Assembly (NCBI GenBank): GCA_009861545.1
Contig: VXME01000040.1
Span: 69,108 to 133,107, forward strand
Reading direction: 5' to 3'
DNA: 64,000 nt
Source of the DNA: Acidobacteriota bacterium
GTDB taxonomy: Bacteria; Acidobacteriota; Vicinamibacteria; Vicinamibacterales; UBA8438
Numbering within the stretch: the first letter of the stretch is position 1; each line of letters opens with the position of its first letter. Positions 1-8,726 of the stretch are shown here, in pieces. The notes under the pieces were generated by a model. It searched no databases. It worked only from the letters and a program-made list of their open reading frames with translations, and was not told the origin of the DNA. The translations under genes and the position numbers were made by a program.

Positions 1-103
1 TTGGCCTCGGCCCGGGGGCTTAGAACCCGTGGTTTTTTCGCCGCGGCTACATCCAAACCGCTACGTTGCGGTGCGCGCGGCCCCCCCGGCCCCCCCGCGG
101 TGC

Positions 104-865
104 TCAGCGCACCTGCCGCAACATCCGGTCCCAGCGGGTTCGCGTGAAGAAGTGCGTCGCCATCGAGCCGATCCGGCGCACGGCGGCGCCGATCCCGGGC
201 TCGGGGAGCACGACCGGACTGCCGGAGTCGTACGACCAGTACAGTACCGTCGCCCGGCCCTTGATGTGGTCCTCCGGCATCGGTCCCCAAACGCGGCTGT
301 CCTCGGAGTTGCCCCGGTTGTCGCCCATCATGAAGTAGTGACCCGCCGGGATTGCTACCGGTCCGTGGTTGTCGCGGCGGGGAATCACTGCCGCCCCGGC
401 CGCCGACGCCGTCCCCGGCTCCCGCAGCCAGGGCTCGTCGAGCGGTTCGCCGTCGATGTGGACCTCGCCCCCGCGCACCTCGAGCGTCTCCCCCGGCAGA
501 CCGATGACCCGCTTGATGAAGTCCCGCTCCGGATCCCGCGGAAACTTGAACACGATGATGTCGCCTCGTGAAACCTCGCCCTGGGGCAGCAGGAGACGTT
601 CGGCCCCGGAAAGCGTCGGTCCGTAGACGAACTTGTTGACGAGCAGGTAGTCGCCGACGAGCAGGTTGTGCTCCATCGAGCCGGTCGGAATCGTGAAGGC
701 CTGCACCACCCAGGTGCGCACGAAGAGGGCCAGAATGACGGCGATGACGATCGACTCGAAGTACTCGCGCGCCGTGGACTTGCGATACGGATCCGCTGCG
801 GGCGCCGTTCGGGTCCGCTCCCGTGCTTCGGTCGGCGGCCGGGTTCGCGTTCTCGTTCTAGTCAT
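104..865 (-). CDS. lepB: Signal peptidase I
   Basis: Type I signal peptidase (253 aa), which cleaves signal peptides from exported proteins on the outer face of the cytoplasmic membrane. An Arg/Thr-rich cytoplasmic tail is followed by one membrane helix (about residues 37-57). The catalytic serine is Ser63 in the PTGSMEHNL motif and the general-base lysine is Lys118 in DFIKRVIG. The late box [15 protein letters not shown] is present. The start overlaps the end of lepA by 8 nt, so the two are probably translated from one mRNA, as in the lepA-lepB operon of many Gram-negatives. The region between the stop and the left edge is C-rich, with no gene I can support. Confidence 0.96.
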   Translation of the reverse strand: MTRTRTRTRPPTEARERTRTAPAADPYRKSTAREYFESIVIAVILALFVRTWVVQAFTIPTGSMEHNLLVGDYLLVNKFVYGPTLSGAERLLLPQGEVSRGDIIVFKFPRDPERDFIKRVIGLPGETLEVRGGEVHIDGEPLDEPWLREPGTASAAGAAVIPRRDNHGPVAIPAGHYFMMGDNRGNSEDSRVWGPMPEDHIKGRATVLYWSYDSGSPVVLPEPGIGAAVRRIGSMATHFFTRTRWDRMLRQVR

Positions 866-2660
866 CGTCCACCTTGAGGACCGCGAGGAAGGCCTCCTGC
901 GGGATCTCGACGCTGCCCACCCGCTTCATGCGCCGCTTGCCTTCCTTCTGCCGCTCGAGCAGCTTGCGCTTGCGGGTGATGTCGCCGCCGTAGCACTTGG
1001 CGGTGACGTTCTTCCGCAACGCCTTCACGCTCTCGCGAGCGATGATGCGGGTGCCGACCGCCGCCTGGATGGCGACCTCGAACATCTGCCGCGGGATGAG
1101 CTGCCGCATCTTGCCGACCAGCGCCCGACCGCGCGCATAGGCCATCTCCTTGTGCACGATGATGGACAGCGCGTCGACCGGGTCGCCGTTGACCAGCAGG
1201 TCGAGCTTGACGAGCGGCGACTCCCAGTACCCGCTCACATGATAGTCGAGCGACGCGTAGCCCCGCGACAGGGTCTTCAGCCGGTCGTAGAAGTCGAGCA
1301 CCACCTCGTTGAACGGCAGCTCGTAGGAGATCAGGACGCGGTGCGCCGCGTGGTACTCGAGAGCCTTCTGCACGCCCCGCTTCTCCTGGCAGAGCTTCAG
1401 GATGCCCCCTACCTGATCGGCGGGCGTGAGGATCATCGCCGTGATCACCGGCTCCTCCACCCGCTCGATGCGGCCGGCATCGGGCAGCTTGGCCGGGCTG
1501 TCGATGTCGAACACGTCGCCGTCGGTGGTGGTCACGCGATAGAGGACGCCGGGTGCGGTCGTGACCAGGTCCATGTCGAACTCGCGCTCGAGCCGTTCCT
1601 GCACGATCTCCATGTGCAGCAGGCCGAGGAACCCGCAACGGAACCCGAAGCCGAGCGCGGCCGACGTCTCCGGCTCGAAGAAGAACGCGGCGTCGTTGAG
1701 CCGCAGCTTCTCGAGGGCCTCGCGCAGATCCGAGTACTGGTGACTCTCCACCGGATAGAGCCCGGCGAACACCATCGGCTTGGTTTCCTGGAAACCCGGA
1801 AGCGGCCGCACCGCGGGCCGGGAGGCCTCGGTGACGGTATCGCCGATCCGCGCTTCGGCGACGTTCTTCACGTTGGCGATCAGAAAGCCGACCTCGCCGA
1901 CGCCGAGCTGGGCCACGGCAGCGGGCTTCGGCGCGAAGATACCCACCTGCTCCACCTCGTAGTCCTGCGCCGCGGCCATGAGACGCACCTTCATGCGCGA
2001 CCGGACCACGCCCTCGACGACGCGGATCAGCACGATGACGCCGCGGTAGGCGTCGTACCACGAATCGAAGATCAGCGCCCTCAGCGGAGCTTCGGGATCG
2101 CCGGCCGGCGGCGGCACCCGCGTGACGACGGCCTCGAGAATCTCGCGCGCGCCGATGCCCTCCTTCGCGCTGGCGAGCAGCGCGTGCGACGGGTCGAGCC
2201 CCACCAGGTCCTCGATTTGCACCGCCGTCTCGTCCGGCTGGGCTCCCGGCAGATCGACCTTGTTGATGACCGGTACGATCTCCAGGTCGTTGTCGACCGC
2301 CAGGTAGGCGTTCGCGACCGTTTGCGCCTCGACGCCCTGTGAAGCGTCGACCAGCAGCAGCGCGCCCTCGCAGGCGGCCAGCGAGCGGGTGACCTCATAG
2401 GAAAAGTCGACGTGCCCGGGAGTGTCGATGAGGTTGAGAACGTAGGACTCGCCGTCATCCGCCGTGTACGACAAGCGGACCGCATGGGCCTTGATGGTGA
2501 TGCCCCGTTCGCGCTCCAGATCCATCGAATCGAGGACCTGCTCCTCCATCTCGCGAGGCCGCAACGCACCCGTGATCTCCAGAAAACGATCCGCGAGGGT
2601 CGACTTCCCGTGATCGATGTGCGCGATGATGGAGAAATTGCGGATCTGACGGTGATGCAT
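858..2660 (-). CDS. lepA: Elongation factor 4 (LepA), ribosomal back-translocase GTPase
   Basis: Full-length (600 aa) translational GTPase that acts on stalled or mistranslocated ribosomes. It begins with a classic G domain: P-loop AHIDHGKST at residues 13-21, DTPGHVDF as G3 and NKVDLPGA as G4. EF-G-like domains II, III and V follow, then the LepA-specific C-terminal domain, ending in a lysine/arginine-rich [17 protein letters not shown] segment. It is the first gene of a two-gene operon with lepB. A TATAAT element lies about 50 nt upstream of the ATG. Nothing looks truncated. Confidence 0.97.
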   Translation of the reverse strand: MHHRQIRNFSIIAHIDHGKSTLADRFLEITGALRPREMEEQVLDSMDLERERGITIKAHAVRLSYTADDGESYVLNLIDTPGHVDFSYEVTRSLAACEGALLLVDASQGVEAQTVANAYLAVDNDLEIVPVINKVDLPGAQPDETAVQIEDLVGLDPSHALLASAKEGIGAREILEAVVTRVPPPAGDPEAPLRALIFDSWYDAYRGVIVLIRVVEGVVRSRMKVRLMAAAQDYEVEQVGIFAPKPAAVAQLGVGEVGFLIANVKNVAEARIGDTVTEASRPAVRPLPGFQETKPMVFAGLYPVESHQYSDLREALEKLRLNDAAFFFEPETSAALGFGFRCGFLGLLHMEIVQERLEREFDMDLVTTAPGVLYRVTTTDGDVFDIDSPAKLPDAGRIERVEEPVITAMILTPADQVGGILKLCQEKRGVQKALEYHAAHRVLISYELPFNEVVLDFYDRLKTLSRGYASLDYHVSGYWESPLVKLDLLVNGDPVDALSIIVHKEMAYARGRALVGKMRQLIPRQMFEVAIQAAVGTRIIARESVKALRKNVTAKCYGGDITRKRKLLERQKEGKRRMKRVGSVEIPQEAFLAVLKVDDD

Positions 2661-2709
2661 CTAGGTGAACGCCGCGTAGCACCAGGAGCGGCGAGGCGGG
2701 CGCGTTTCC

Positions 2710-2715
2710 ATTATA
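2710..2715 (-). promoter_or_regulatory. Candidate -10 element of the lepA-lepB promoter
   Basis: A perfect TATAAT reads on the minus strand about 50 nt upstream of the lepA ATG, inside the 103-bp gap between citrate synthase and lepA. No convincing -35 hexamer sits 16-18 nt further upstream, so the call rests on the -10 match and position in a GC-rich background. Confidence 0.5.
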
Positions 2716-2763
2716 GAGGGGCGGCAGCCCGAGCCCGCGGCGGAGGTCCGACCCCGGGGCGGT

Positions 2764-3903
2764 TCAACGCCGGTCGAGCGGTGTGAACGGCTGAGGATAC
2801 TCCGGCCCGACGTACTCGGCGCGGGGACGGATGAGCCGGTTGTCGGCGTACTGCTCGAGCACGTGGGCGGTCCAGCCGGCGATCCGGCTGACGGCGAAGA
2901 CCGGCGTGAACAGCTCGATGGGGATTCCCAGCATGTAGTACGTCGACGCGGAATAGAAGTCCACGTTGGCGTCGATCTTCGTCTCCGCCTTCATTACCGC
3001 CTCGATCCGCCGCGACATCTCGTACCAGCGGGTGCTGCCCGACCGCTCGCCCATCTCTTCCGACATGCGTCGCAGATGCGTGGCGCGGGGATCCTCTGTC
3101 CGGTACACGCGATGGCCGAAGCCGGGCACCTTCGCCTTGCGGGCCAGCATGTCGCGGACCGTCCGCTCGACGCGGGCGTCGTCGGCATCCTCGCCGATCG
3201 CGAGCAGCATCCGCATCACCTCGGCGTTGGCGCCGCCGTGCAGCGGGCCCTTGAGCGCGCCAATCCCGGCCACGGCCGCCGAGTGCACGTCGCTGAGGGT
3301 CGCGGCGGTCACCCGCGCGGCGAAAGTGGAGGCGTTCAGCTCGTGGTCGGCGTGCAGGATCAGCGCGACGTCCAACGCCCGCGCCTCGAGGGCCGACGGA
3401 CGCTCGCCGGTCAGCAGCAGCAGGAAGTTGGCCGCATGACCGAGAGCCGGATCCGGCTCTATGGGTCCTCCCCCCGCGTTCAGCCGGCCCCACGTCGCCA
3501 CCACGCTCCCGACCTGCGCCGTCAGGCGGACCGCCTTCCGGTAGGCGGCGGGCGGCGACTGGTCGTCGGCTTCCGGGTCGGAGTGGGCGAGAGCCGAGAC
3601 CAGCGTGCGCAAAGCGTCCATCGCGTGACCGGCCGGCAGGCTCCGCATCAGCCTGAGCATCGCCTCCGGCAACCGCCGGGCCGCGGCGAGCGCCGACCGC
3701 AGGTCGCCGAGCTCGGCGCGCGACGGAAGACGCCGGTGCCAGAGCAGGTAGCAGACCTCCTCGAACCCCGCTTCGCGCGCGAGGTCGTGGATGTCGTGAC
3801 CGGCGTAGGACAGCACGCCTCGCTCGCCATCGATATGACAGATCGCGGACGATGCGGCCACCACCCCTTCGAGGCCCGCCTTCGGAGCATCGACCGGCGT
3901 CAT
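2764..3903 (-). CDS. gltA: Citrate synthase
   Basis: Citrate (or 2-methylcitrate) synthase of 379 aa, condensing acetyl-CoA with oxaloacetate at the entry to the TCA cycle. The three catalytic residues are visible: His222 in PLHGGANAEV, His264 in GFGHRVYR and Asp315 in DFYSAS. The length matches the short bacterial type rather than the NADH-regulated type of about 430 aa. The ATG overlaps the stop of the upstream glycosyltransferase (ATGA), implying translational coupling. The reading frame stays open far upstream, but that part is an out-of-frame shadow of the glycosyltransferase. A 2-methylcitrate synthase role cannot be excluded. Confidence 0.9.
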   Translation of the reverse strand: MTPVDAPKAGLEGVVAASSAICHIDGERGVLSYAGHDIHDLAREAGFEEVCYLLWHRRLPSRAELGDLRSALAAARRLPEAMLRLMRSLPAGHAMDALRTLVSALAHSDPEADDQSPPAAYRKAVRLTAQVGSVVATWGRLNAGGGPIEPDPALGHAANFLLLLTGERPSALEARALDVALILHADHELNASTFAARVTAATLSDVHSAAVAGIGALKGPLHGGANAEVMRMLLAIGEDADDARVERTVRDMLARKAKVPGFGHRVYRTEDPRATHLRRMSEEMGERSGSTRWYEMSRRIEAVMKAETKIDANVDFYSASTYYMLGIPIELFTPVFAVSRIAGWTAHVLEQYADNRLIRPRAEYVGPEYPQPFTPLDRR

Positions 3904-5408
3904 GGGCCGCCTCCTTCGGCCGGACCCTCTCCGCCCGGCCCCGCGTCGTAGCGCGGGACCCGCGACGCGAACCCGGCGTAGAAGAACCCGACCTGAAAGA
4001 GCGCGAGAAACGGCACGGCAACGTACACGCCCGCCGCCAGGGCGTACGCGATGGCCAGCGTGAACCACGCCCCGAACGCTATCTCGACCACGGGCTGGAA
4101 CCGCAACCGGCCTCGCCGCCCGCCCCCGAATACTCCGTCGCCCCGCGACCGGACGCCGTACTTCGGGGTGCGCCTGAACTCCCCGGTGCGTCCCGACAGC
4201 GCCTCCACCACCGCCAGCGCGTTGTTGACGGAAAGACCGAGACCCAGCGCGATCATGGCCGGAAGGTCCCGCAGGCGCGCCCACCAGCGCCCCCCGAGCT
4301 CCCGTTGACTCACCGCGTAGAACGTGACCACCGACAGCGCGGCAAGCCCGAAGAGCGCCGCATCGACGAGCAGCAGGCGCTGGCCGCCGACCGACGCCGT
4401 CCGGGCGACGAGCGCCGGCACGATCAGTACGCACAGCGCCAGAACCAGCAGGTAGTGGAAGTTGGCGGTCAGGTGCAGCACCGCCTCGGCCTTGACCCGC
4501 AACGGCACGTCGGCCCGCAGCACGGCCGGCAGCACCTTGCGGCAGGTCTGGATCGAGCCCTTGGCCCAGCGATGCTGCTGCGACTTGAACGCGCTCATCT
4601 CGACCGGCAACTCGGCCGGGGCCACGACGTCCGGCAGAAACACGAAGCGCCAGCCGGCGAGCTGGGCCCGGTAGCTCAGGTCGAGGTCCTCGGTCAGGGT
4701 GTCGTGCTGCCAGCCGCCCGCCGACTCGATCGCCGCGCGCCGCCAGATGCCCGCGGTGCCGTTGAAATTGAAGAAGCAGCCGCCGCGGTGCCGGCCGCCG
4801 TGCTCCAGCACGAAATGACCGTCGAGGAGCAACGCCTGCAATCGGGTGAGCAGCGAGTAGCGGCGGTTGGCATGTCCCCAGCGCGCCTGTACCATGCCGA
4901 CCCGCGGGTCGGCGAAGACGCCGACCGCCCGCTCGAGGAAGTCGGGCGGCGGCACGAAATCGGCGTCGAAGACCGCAATCAGCTCGCCGGTCGCGAAGCG
5001 CAGTCCGTGAGCGAGCGCTCCCGCCTTGAAGCCGACCCGGTCCGTCCGATGCCGGTGGCTGATGACGAGGCCGCGCGCCCGCCACCGATCGACCGCCGCG
5101 CGGGCGACACGGCAGGTTTCGTCCGTCGAGTCGTCCAGCACCTGCACTTCGAACCGGTCGCGCGGGTAGCGGAGGCGCGCCACGGCCTCGATCAGCCGCT
5201 CGACGACGTACACCTCGTTGAAGACGGGAAGCTGCACGGTCACGCGCGGCGGCTCCGTCCGCACCTGACCGCAGGCCGGGGGACGGCGGCCGGGACGCCG
5301 GCCGTTTGTGTAAAGATACAGCAGGTACCCCCGGTGAGCACCGTAGACGCTGAGGCCGACCAGCACCGCGAAGTACAGCCCCACCACGAGCACATCCGGC
5401 GGCGACAT
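3900..5408 (-). CDS. Membrane glycosyltransferase, family 2
   Basis: A 502-aa inner-membrane GT2 enzyme. After one N-terminal helix (about 5-25) comes a cytoplasmic catalytic domain with the processive-type signature: DDSTDET at 92-98, DAD at 148-150, TED at 239-241 and QQHRW at 277-281. Four or five further helices follow. The layout resembles cellulose-synthase or ceramide-glucosyltransferase-like enzymes that pass sugars to a lipid or growing polymer at the membrane. No polysaccharide export or lipid genes lie nearby, so donor and acceptor are unknown. It ends inside the start of the citrate synthase gene (4-nt overlap). Confidence 0.88.
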   Translation of the reverse strand: MSPPDVLVVGLYFAVLVGLSVYGAHRGYLLYLYTNGRRPGRRPPACGQVRTEPPRVTVQLPVFNEVYVVERLIEAVARLRYPRDRFEVQVLDDSTDETCRVARAAVDRWRARGLVISHRHRTDRVGFKAGALAHGLRFATGELIAVFDADFVPPPDFLERAVGVFADPRVGMVQARWGHANRRYSLLTRLQALLLDGHFVLEHGGRHRGGCFFNFNGTAGIWRRAAIESAGGWQHDTLTEDLDLSYRAQLAGWRFVFLPDVVAPAELPVEMSAFKSQQHRWAKGSIQTCRKVLPAVLRADVPLRVKAEAVLHLTANFHYLLVLALCVLIVPALVARTASVGGQRLLLVDAALFGLAALSVVTFYAVSQRELGGRWWARLRDLPAMIALGLGLSVNNALAVVEALSGRTGEFRRTPKYGVRSRGDGVFGGGRRGRLRFQPVVEIAFGAWFTLAIAYALAAGVYVAVPFLALFQVGFFYAGFASRVPRYDAGPGGEGPAEGGGP

Positions 5409-5416
5409 TGGCGGCG

Positions 5417-5445
5417 ACGGTACAATCCCGGTGGCGTCAAGTCAA
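5417..5445. promoter_or_regulatory. Candidate divergent promoter region, glycosyltransferase / larB
   Basis: The 71-bp gap between the divergent genes carries TACAAT on the plus strand (5421-5426), about 54 nt before the chosen larB start. On the minus strand it carries TTGACT (5440-5445) with a weak TACCGT 17 nt downstream (5417-5422). The two possible -10 regions overlap, which would tie expression of the two units together. Matches are partial. Confidence 0.35.
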
Positions 5446-5479
5446 CGAGACCGCCCGCGTGGTCGCGCCATCCGCGGAC

Positions 5480-6241
5480 ATGACGACTGACGACGTGCGC
5501 GCGATCCTGTCGGCGTTCGAGGGCGGCACGATCGGCCGGCGCGACGCCGAGGCGCGCATCCTCGATCTCGTACGGCGCGCGCCGTTCGAGGATCTCGGAT
5601 TCGCCCGCGTCGATCACCATCGGGGCGTCCGTCAGGACTGTCCGGAGATCGTGTTCGGCGCCGGCAAGACGCCCGCGCAGACCGCCGCCATCGCCGAGCG
5701 CATCGTCGCGAACGGCGACACCCTCATCATCACCCGCACCGGTCCCGACGCGTTCGAGGCGGTGCGCACGGTCGTACCGGACGCGCAGTTCCACCCCGCG
5801 GCCCGGATCATCACCCGTAGCGCGGTCGCGGAGCCGACCGGCCGGGGTATCGTCCTCGTCGTCGCGGCGGGCACGTCCGACCTGCCGGTGGCCGAGGAGG
5901 CGCGGGTCGCGGCAGAGGCGCTCGGCAACCGGGTCGACACCGTGTACGACGCGGGCGTCGCCGGACTGCACCGGTTGCTGGCCGAGCGCGAGCGCCTCGA
6001 CGCCGCGCGCGTCGTCATCGCCGTCGCCGGCATGGAAGGCGCGTTGCCGAGCGTGATCGGCGGCCTGATCCGGGCGCCGGTCATCGCGGTGCCGACGAGC
6101 ATCGGGTACGGCGCCAGCCTCGGCGGGCTGGCGGCCCTGCTCGGCATGCTGAACAGTTGCGCAACGGGCGTAGCCGTCGTGAACATCGACAACGGGCTCG
6201 GCGCGGCGGCGATGGCGAGCCTGATCAATCACCTGAAATAA
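5480..6241 (+). CDS. larB: LarB, nickel-pincer cofactor biosynthesis (NaAD carboxylase/hydrolase)
   Basis: A 253-aa member of the LarB family, related to PurE-type AIR carboxylases. In Lactobacillus, LarB carboxylates the pyridinium ring of nicotinic acid adenine dinucleotide and hydrolyses the product, the first step to the nickel-pincer cofactor of lactate racemase. The C-terminal half has family-typical stretches AGTSDLPVAEEA, DAGVAGLHRLL, AGMEGALPSVIGG and GYGASLGGLAALL. I chose the ATG at 5480; the frame is open to 5408, but that earlier start would lie on the upstream divergent start codon. larC and larE are not in the window. It sits 17 nt before mutS2, probably co-transcribed. Confidence 0.85.
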   Translation: MTTDDVRAILSAFEGGTIGRRDAEARILDLVRRAPFEDLGFARVDHHRGVRQDCPEIVFGAGKTPAQTAAIAERIVANGDTLIITRTGPDAFEAVRTVVPDAQFHPAARIITRSAVAEPTGRGIVLVVAAGTSDLPVAEEARVAAEALGNRVDTVYDAGVAGLHRLLAERERLDAARVVIAVAGMEGALPSVIGGLIRAPVIAVPTSIGYGASLGGLAALLGMLNSCATGVAVVNIDNGLGAAAMASLINHLK

Positions 6242-6258
6242 CCGCGATCGACAGGACG

Positions 6259-8718
6259 ATGAACGACGGGACCCTCCAGGCGCTGGAATTCGATCGTATC
6301 GTGACCGCGGTCCGCAGTCTGGCGCTCACGCCGCTCGGCGCGACGGCGCTCGACCGCCTCGCGCCGGCAACCGATGCCGGCGGGGTCGCCGCCGCGCTCG
6401 CGGCCACCAGTGAAGGCCTCGCGTACATCGACGCGAATGCCCCGTTCGGCCTCGACGCCCCCGCCGATCTGGAGCAGACAGTCGCGGCACTCGCCGTGGA
6501 GGGGCGCGTCGTCGAGCCGCTCCAGCTCGTCGGACTGGCCCGCTTCCTGGCCTCCATGGACGCGGTTTGCGCCGCGTTCGGCGCCGCCGCCGGCGGACCG
6601 TATCCGACGCTGGAAGCCGTCATCGGCGCCGTGCAGTCGTTCGAGCGGGAGGTCCAGGCAATCCGCGCCGCCATCAATCCCGAGGGCGAGGTGCTCGACG
6701 ACGCCAGTCCCAAGCTGCGCACCCTGCGGGAGCGCCTGCGCCGGCAGCGCAACCGGCTGCGCGGCACGCTCGAATCGTACCTGCGCGGGCGGGACACGGC
6801 GAAGTACCTGCAGGAAAGGGTGGTCACCGAGCGGGGAGGCCGGTTCGTGCTGGTCGTCCGATCCGAGCACCGCGCCGCGATCCCGGGCATCGTGCACGGC
6901 AGTTCGGGCAGCGGGGCGAGCCTGTTCCTCGAGCCGCTGAGCACCGTCGAGATAAACAACGACATCGTCGCTCTCGAGGAGCTCGAAAGCGAGGAGATCC
7001 ACCGGATTCTGCTCGGTCTCGCCAACACGGTGCGCCAGCGCGCTCTCGATCTGCGGCGGACGCTGGCTGCGGCCGAAGAGCTGGACGTCATCCAGGCGCG
7101 GGCGAGCTTCTCGCGTCTCGTCGACGGCGTGGAGCCGACCATCGCGGCCGATGCCCGGATCGAGCTGCCGGAGGCCAGGCACCCGCTGCTCATCGCCGCG
7201 GTCCGCGCACGGGCCGGGGGCGACAGCCGGGCGGACGGGAAGGACCCTGCGCGGAACGGACCGGTTCCGGTCGATCTGCACATTGCGCCGCCGGTCGGCG
7301 CACTGATCGTCACCGGACCCAATACCGGCGGCAAGACCGTCGCTCTGAAGACCGTCGGCCTGCTGGTCCTCATGGCCCAGGCGGGTCTTCATGTGCCGGC
7401 CGGCCGGGGAGCCTCGCTGCCGGTGTTCCAGGCGGTCTTCGCGGACATCGGCGACGAACAGTCGATCGCCGACAGCCTGTCGACCTTCTCCGGCCACATC
7501 ACGAACATCGTCGCCATGGAGAGCCGGCTGGTCCTGCCGGCCCTGGTGCTGCTGGACGAGGTCGGCGCCGGTACGGATCCGGTCGAGGGAGGCGCGCTGG
7601 GCGCTGCGATCATCGATCACTTCCGGCGGCGGGGGGCCCTCGTGGCCGCGACGACCCACGACGACATGCTGAAGTCGTACGCCTCGACGACAGGCGGCGT
7701 CGCCTGCGCCGGCTTCGGATTCGATCCGGAAACCTATGCGCCGACCTATCGGCTGACGTACGGCTCGCCCGGACGGAGTCTGGCGCTCGAGATCGCGGCG
7801 CGGCTGGGCGTTCCTCCCTCCATCGTCGACGACGCACGCGGCCGGCGCAGCGCCCGCGAGGCGCAACTCGCCGAGCACCTCGCCCGCGTCGAGCGCGACA
7901 TGGCGCAGGTGAACGCCCAGCGTACCGAGCTGGAGGCGGGCCGCCGCCAGCTCGAGGACGAACGCGCGGCGCTGGAGCGGGCGCGGCAGGCGTTCGAGGA
8001 GCAGGAGAAGGCCGCGCGACAACGCCTTCGAACCGGCGTGGACGCGGAGATCAAGGCGGCGCGGTCCGTCGTCGAGGAGATCGTCAAGGACCTGCGGGCC
8101 CGTGCGGGAGCGCTCGTGAAACCGGCCGGCGACCGGGGCAGCGACCGGCCCGGCAAACGGGTCACCACCGGCGCGACCGGCGAATTGAAGCGCGCGGCGA
8201 TCGACGCGCTCGAGCGGATTCGGGACCAGTCCGTTGCGGCGCCGCCGGAACCGCCCGCACCGTCCCTGCCGGCCGCCCCGCCCGCCGCGGGCAGCCGCGT
8301 CCGAGTCGAAAGCCTGGGGCTTGAAGGGACCCTGGTCGCGGTCCACGGCGAGGACGCCGAGATCGAAGCACGGGGGAAGCGCCTGCACGTGCCTGCCGCA
8401 CACCTCCGCGTCGTCGAGGCGACGCCGGCGGCAGGCGGCGGCGTGACGGTCGCGGTGGCGGCGGACACCGATGCCCCGCAGGAGCTCAACGTCATCGGTT
8501 GCCGTGTCGACGATGCGCTGTCGCGCGTGGAGAAGTACGTGGATCAGGCGCTGCTCGGCGGGCTGGGGCAATTGCGGGTGATCCACGGCCACGGAACCGG
8601 GCAGTTGCGGCGCGCCATCGCCGGCTTCCTCGACGAGCATCCGCTGGTGGCGAAGTTCCAGGCGGCCGCGCCGGAGCATGGCGGCCGGGGCGTGACGATC
8701 ATCGAGCTCAAGGACTAG
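6259..8718 (+). CDS. mutS2: Endonuclease MutS2 with C-terminal Smr domain
   Basis: An 819-aa MutS2 protein, linked in other bacteria to suppression of recombination and to rescue of collided ribosomes. It has an N-terminal clamp/lever region. The ABC-type ATPase has Walker A GPNTGGKT at 353-360, signature DSLSTFSGHI and Walker B LVLLDEVGAGTDP. A long charged coiled coil and an Ala/Pro linker lead to a C-terminal Smr domain (from about 740) with the HGHGTGQLR box. The Smr entry motif, usually LDLRG, reads LNVIG here. The start ATG at 6259 was preferred over an earlier in-frame start that would overlap larB. dnaG follows after 8 nt. Confidence 0.95.
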   Translation: MNDGTLQALEFDRIVTAVRSLALTPLGATALDRLAPATDAGGVAAALAATSEGLAYIDANAPFGLDAPADLEQTVAALAVEGRVVEPLQLVGLARFLASMDAVCAAFGAAAGGPYPTLEAVIGAVQSFEREVQAIRAAINPEGEVLDDASPKLRTLRERLRRQRNRLRGTLESYLRGRDTAKYLQERVVTERGGRFVLVVRSEHRAAIPGIVHGSSGSGASLFLEPLSTVEINNDIVALEELESEEIHRILLGLANTVRQRALDLRRTLAAAEELDVIQARASFSRLVDGVEPTIAADARIELPEARHPLLIAAVRARAGGDSRADGKDPARNGPVPVDLHIAPPVGALIVTGPNTGGKTVALKTVGLLVLMAQAGLHVPAGRGASLPVFQAVFADIGDEQSIADSLSTFSGHITNIVAMESRLVLPALVLLDEVGAGTDPVEGGALGAAIIDHFRRRGALVAATTHDDMLKSYASTTGGVACAGFGFDPETYAPTYRLTYGSPGRSLALEIAARLGVPPSIVDDARGRRSAREAQLAEHLARVERDMAQVNAQRTELEAGRRQLEDERAALERARQAFEEQEKAARQRLRTGVDAEIKAARSVVEEIVKDLRARAGALVKPAGDRGSDRPGKRVTTGATGELKRAAIDALERIRDQSVAAPPEPPAPSLPAAPPAAGSRVRVESLGLEGTLVAVHGEDAEIEARGKRLHVPAAHLRVVEATPAAGGGVTVAVAADTDAPQELNVIGCRVDDALSRVEKYVDQALLGGLGQLRVIHGHGTGQLRRAIAGFLDEHPLVAKFQAAAPEHGGRGVTIIELKD

Positions 8719-8726
8719 CAGGCCGC

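Noticed and set aside
1-103. End of a tRNA or other RNA gene at the left edge (hairpin-like GGGCTTAGAACCC and a T-run)
   Set aside because: Pairing is only about four bp and there is no CCA end or T-loop; too little sequence to support a feature.
666-2342. Long plus-strand open frame (558 codons) across lepA
   Set aside because: Antisense to the clearly conserved lepA; its composition is the His/Arg/Asp-rich pattern typical of shadow frames in high-GC coding DNA, with no domain.
2764-5085. Apparent 773-codon protein joining citrate synthase to upstream sequence
   Set aside because: Only the part from 3903 downward is citrate synthase; the rest is an out-of-frame reading of the glycosyltransferase gene, so it is neither a fusion nor a frameshift.
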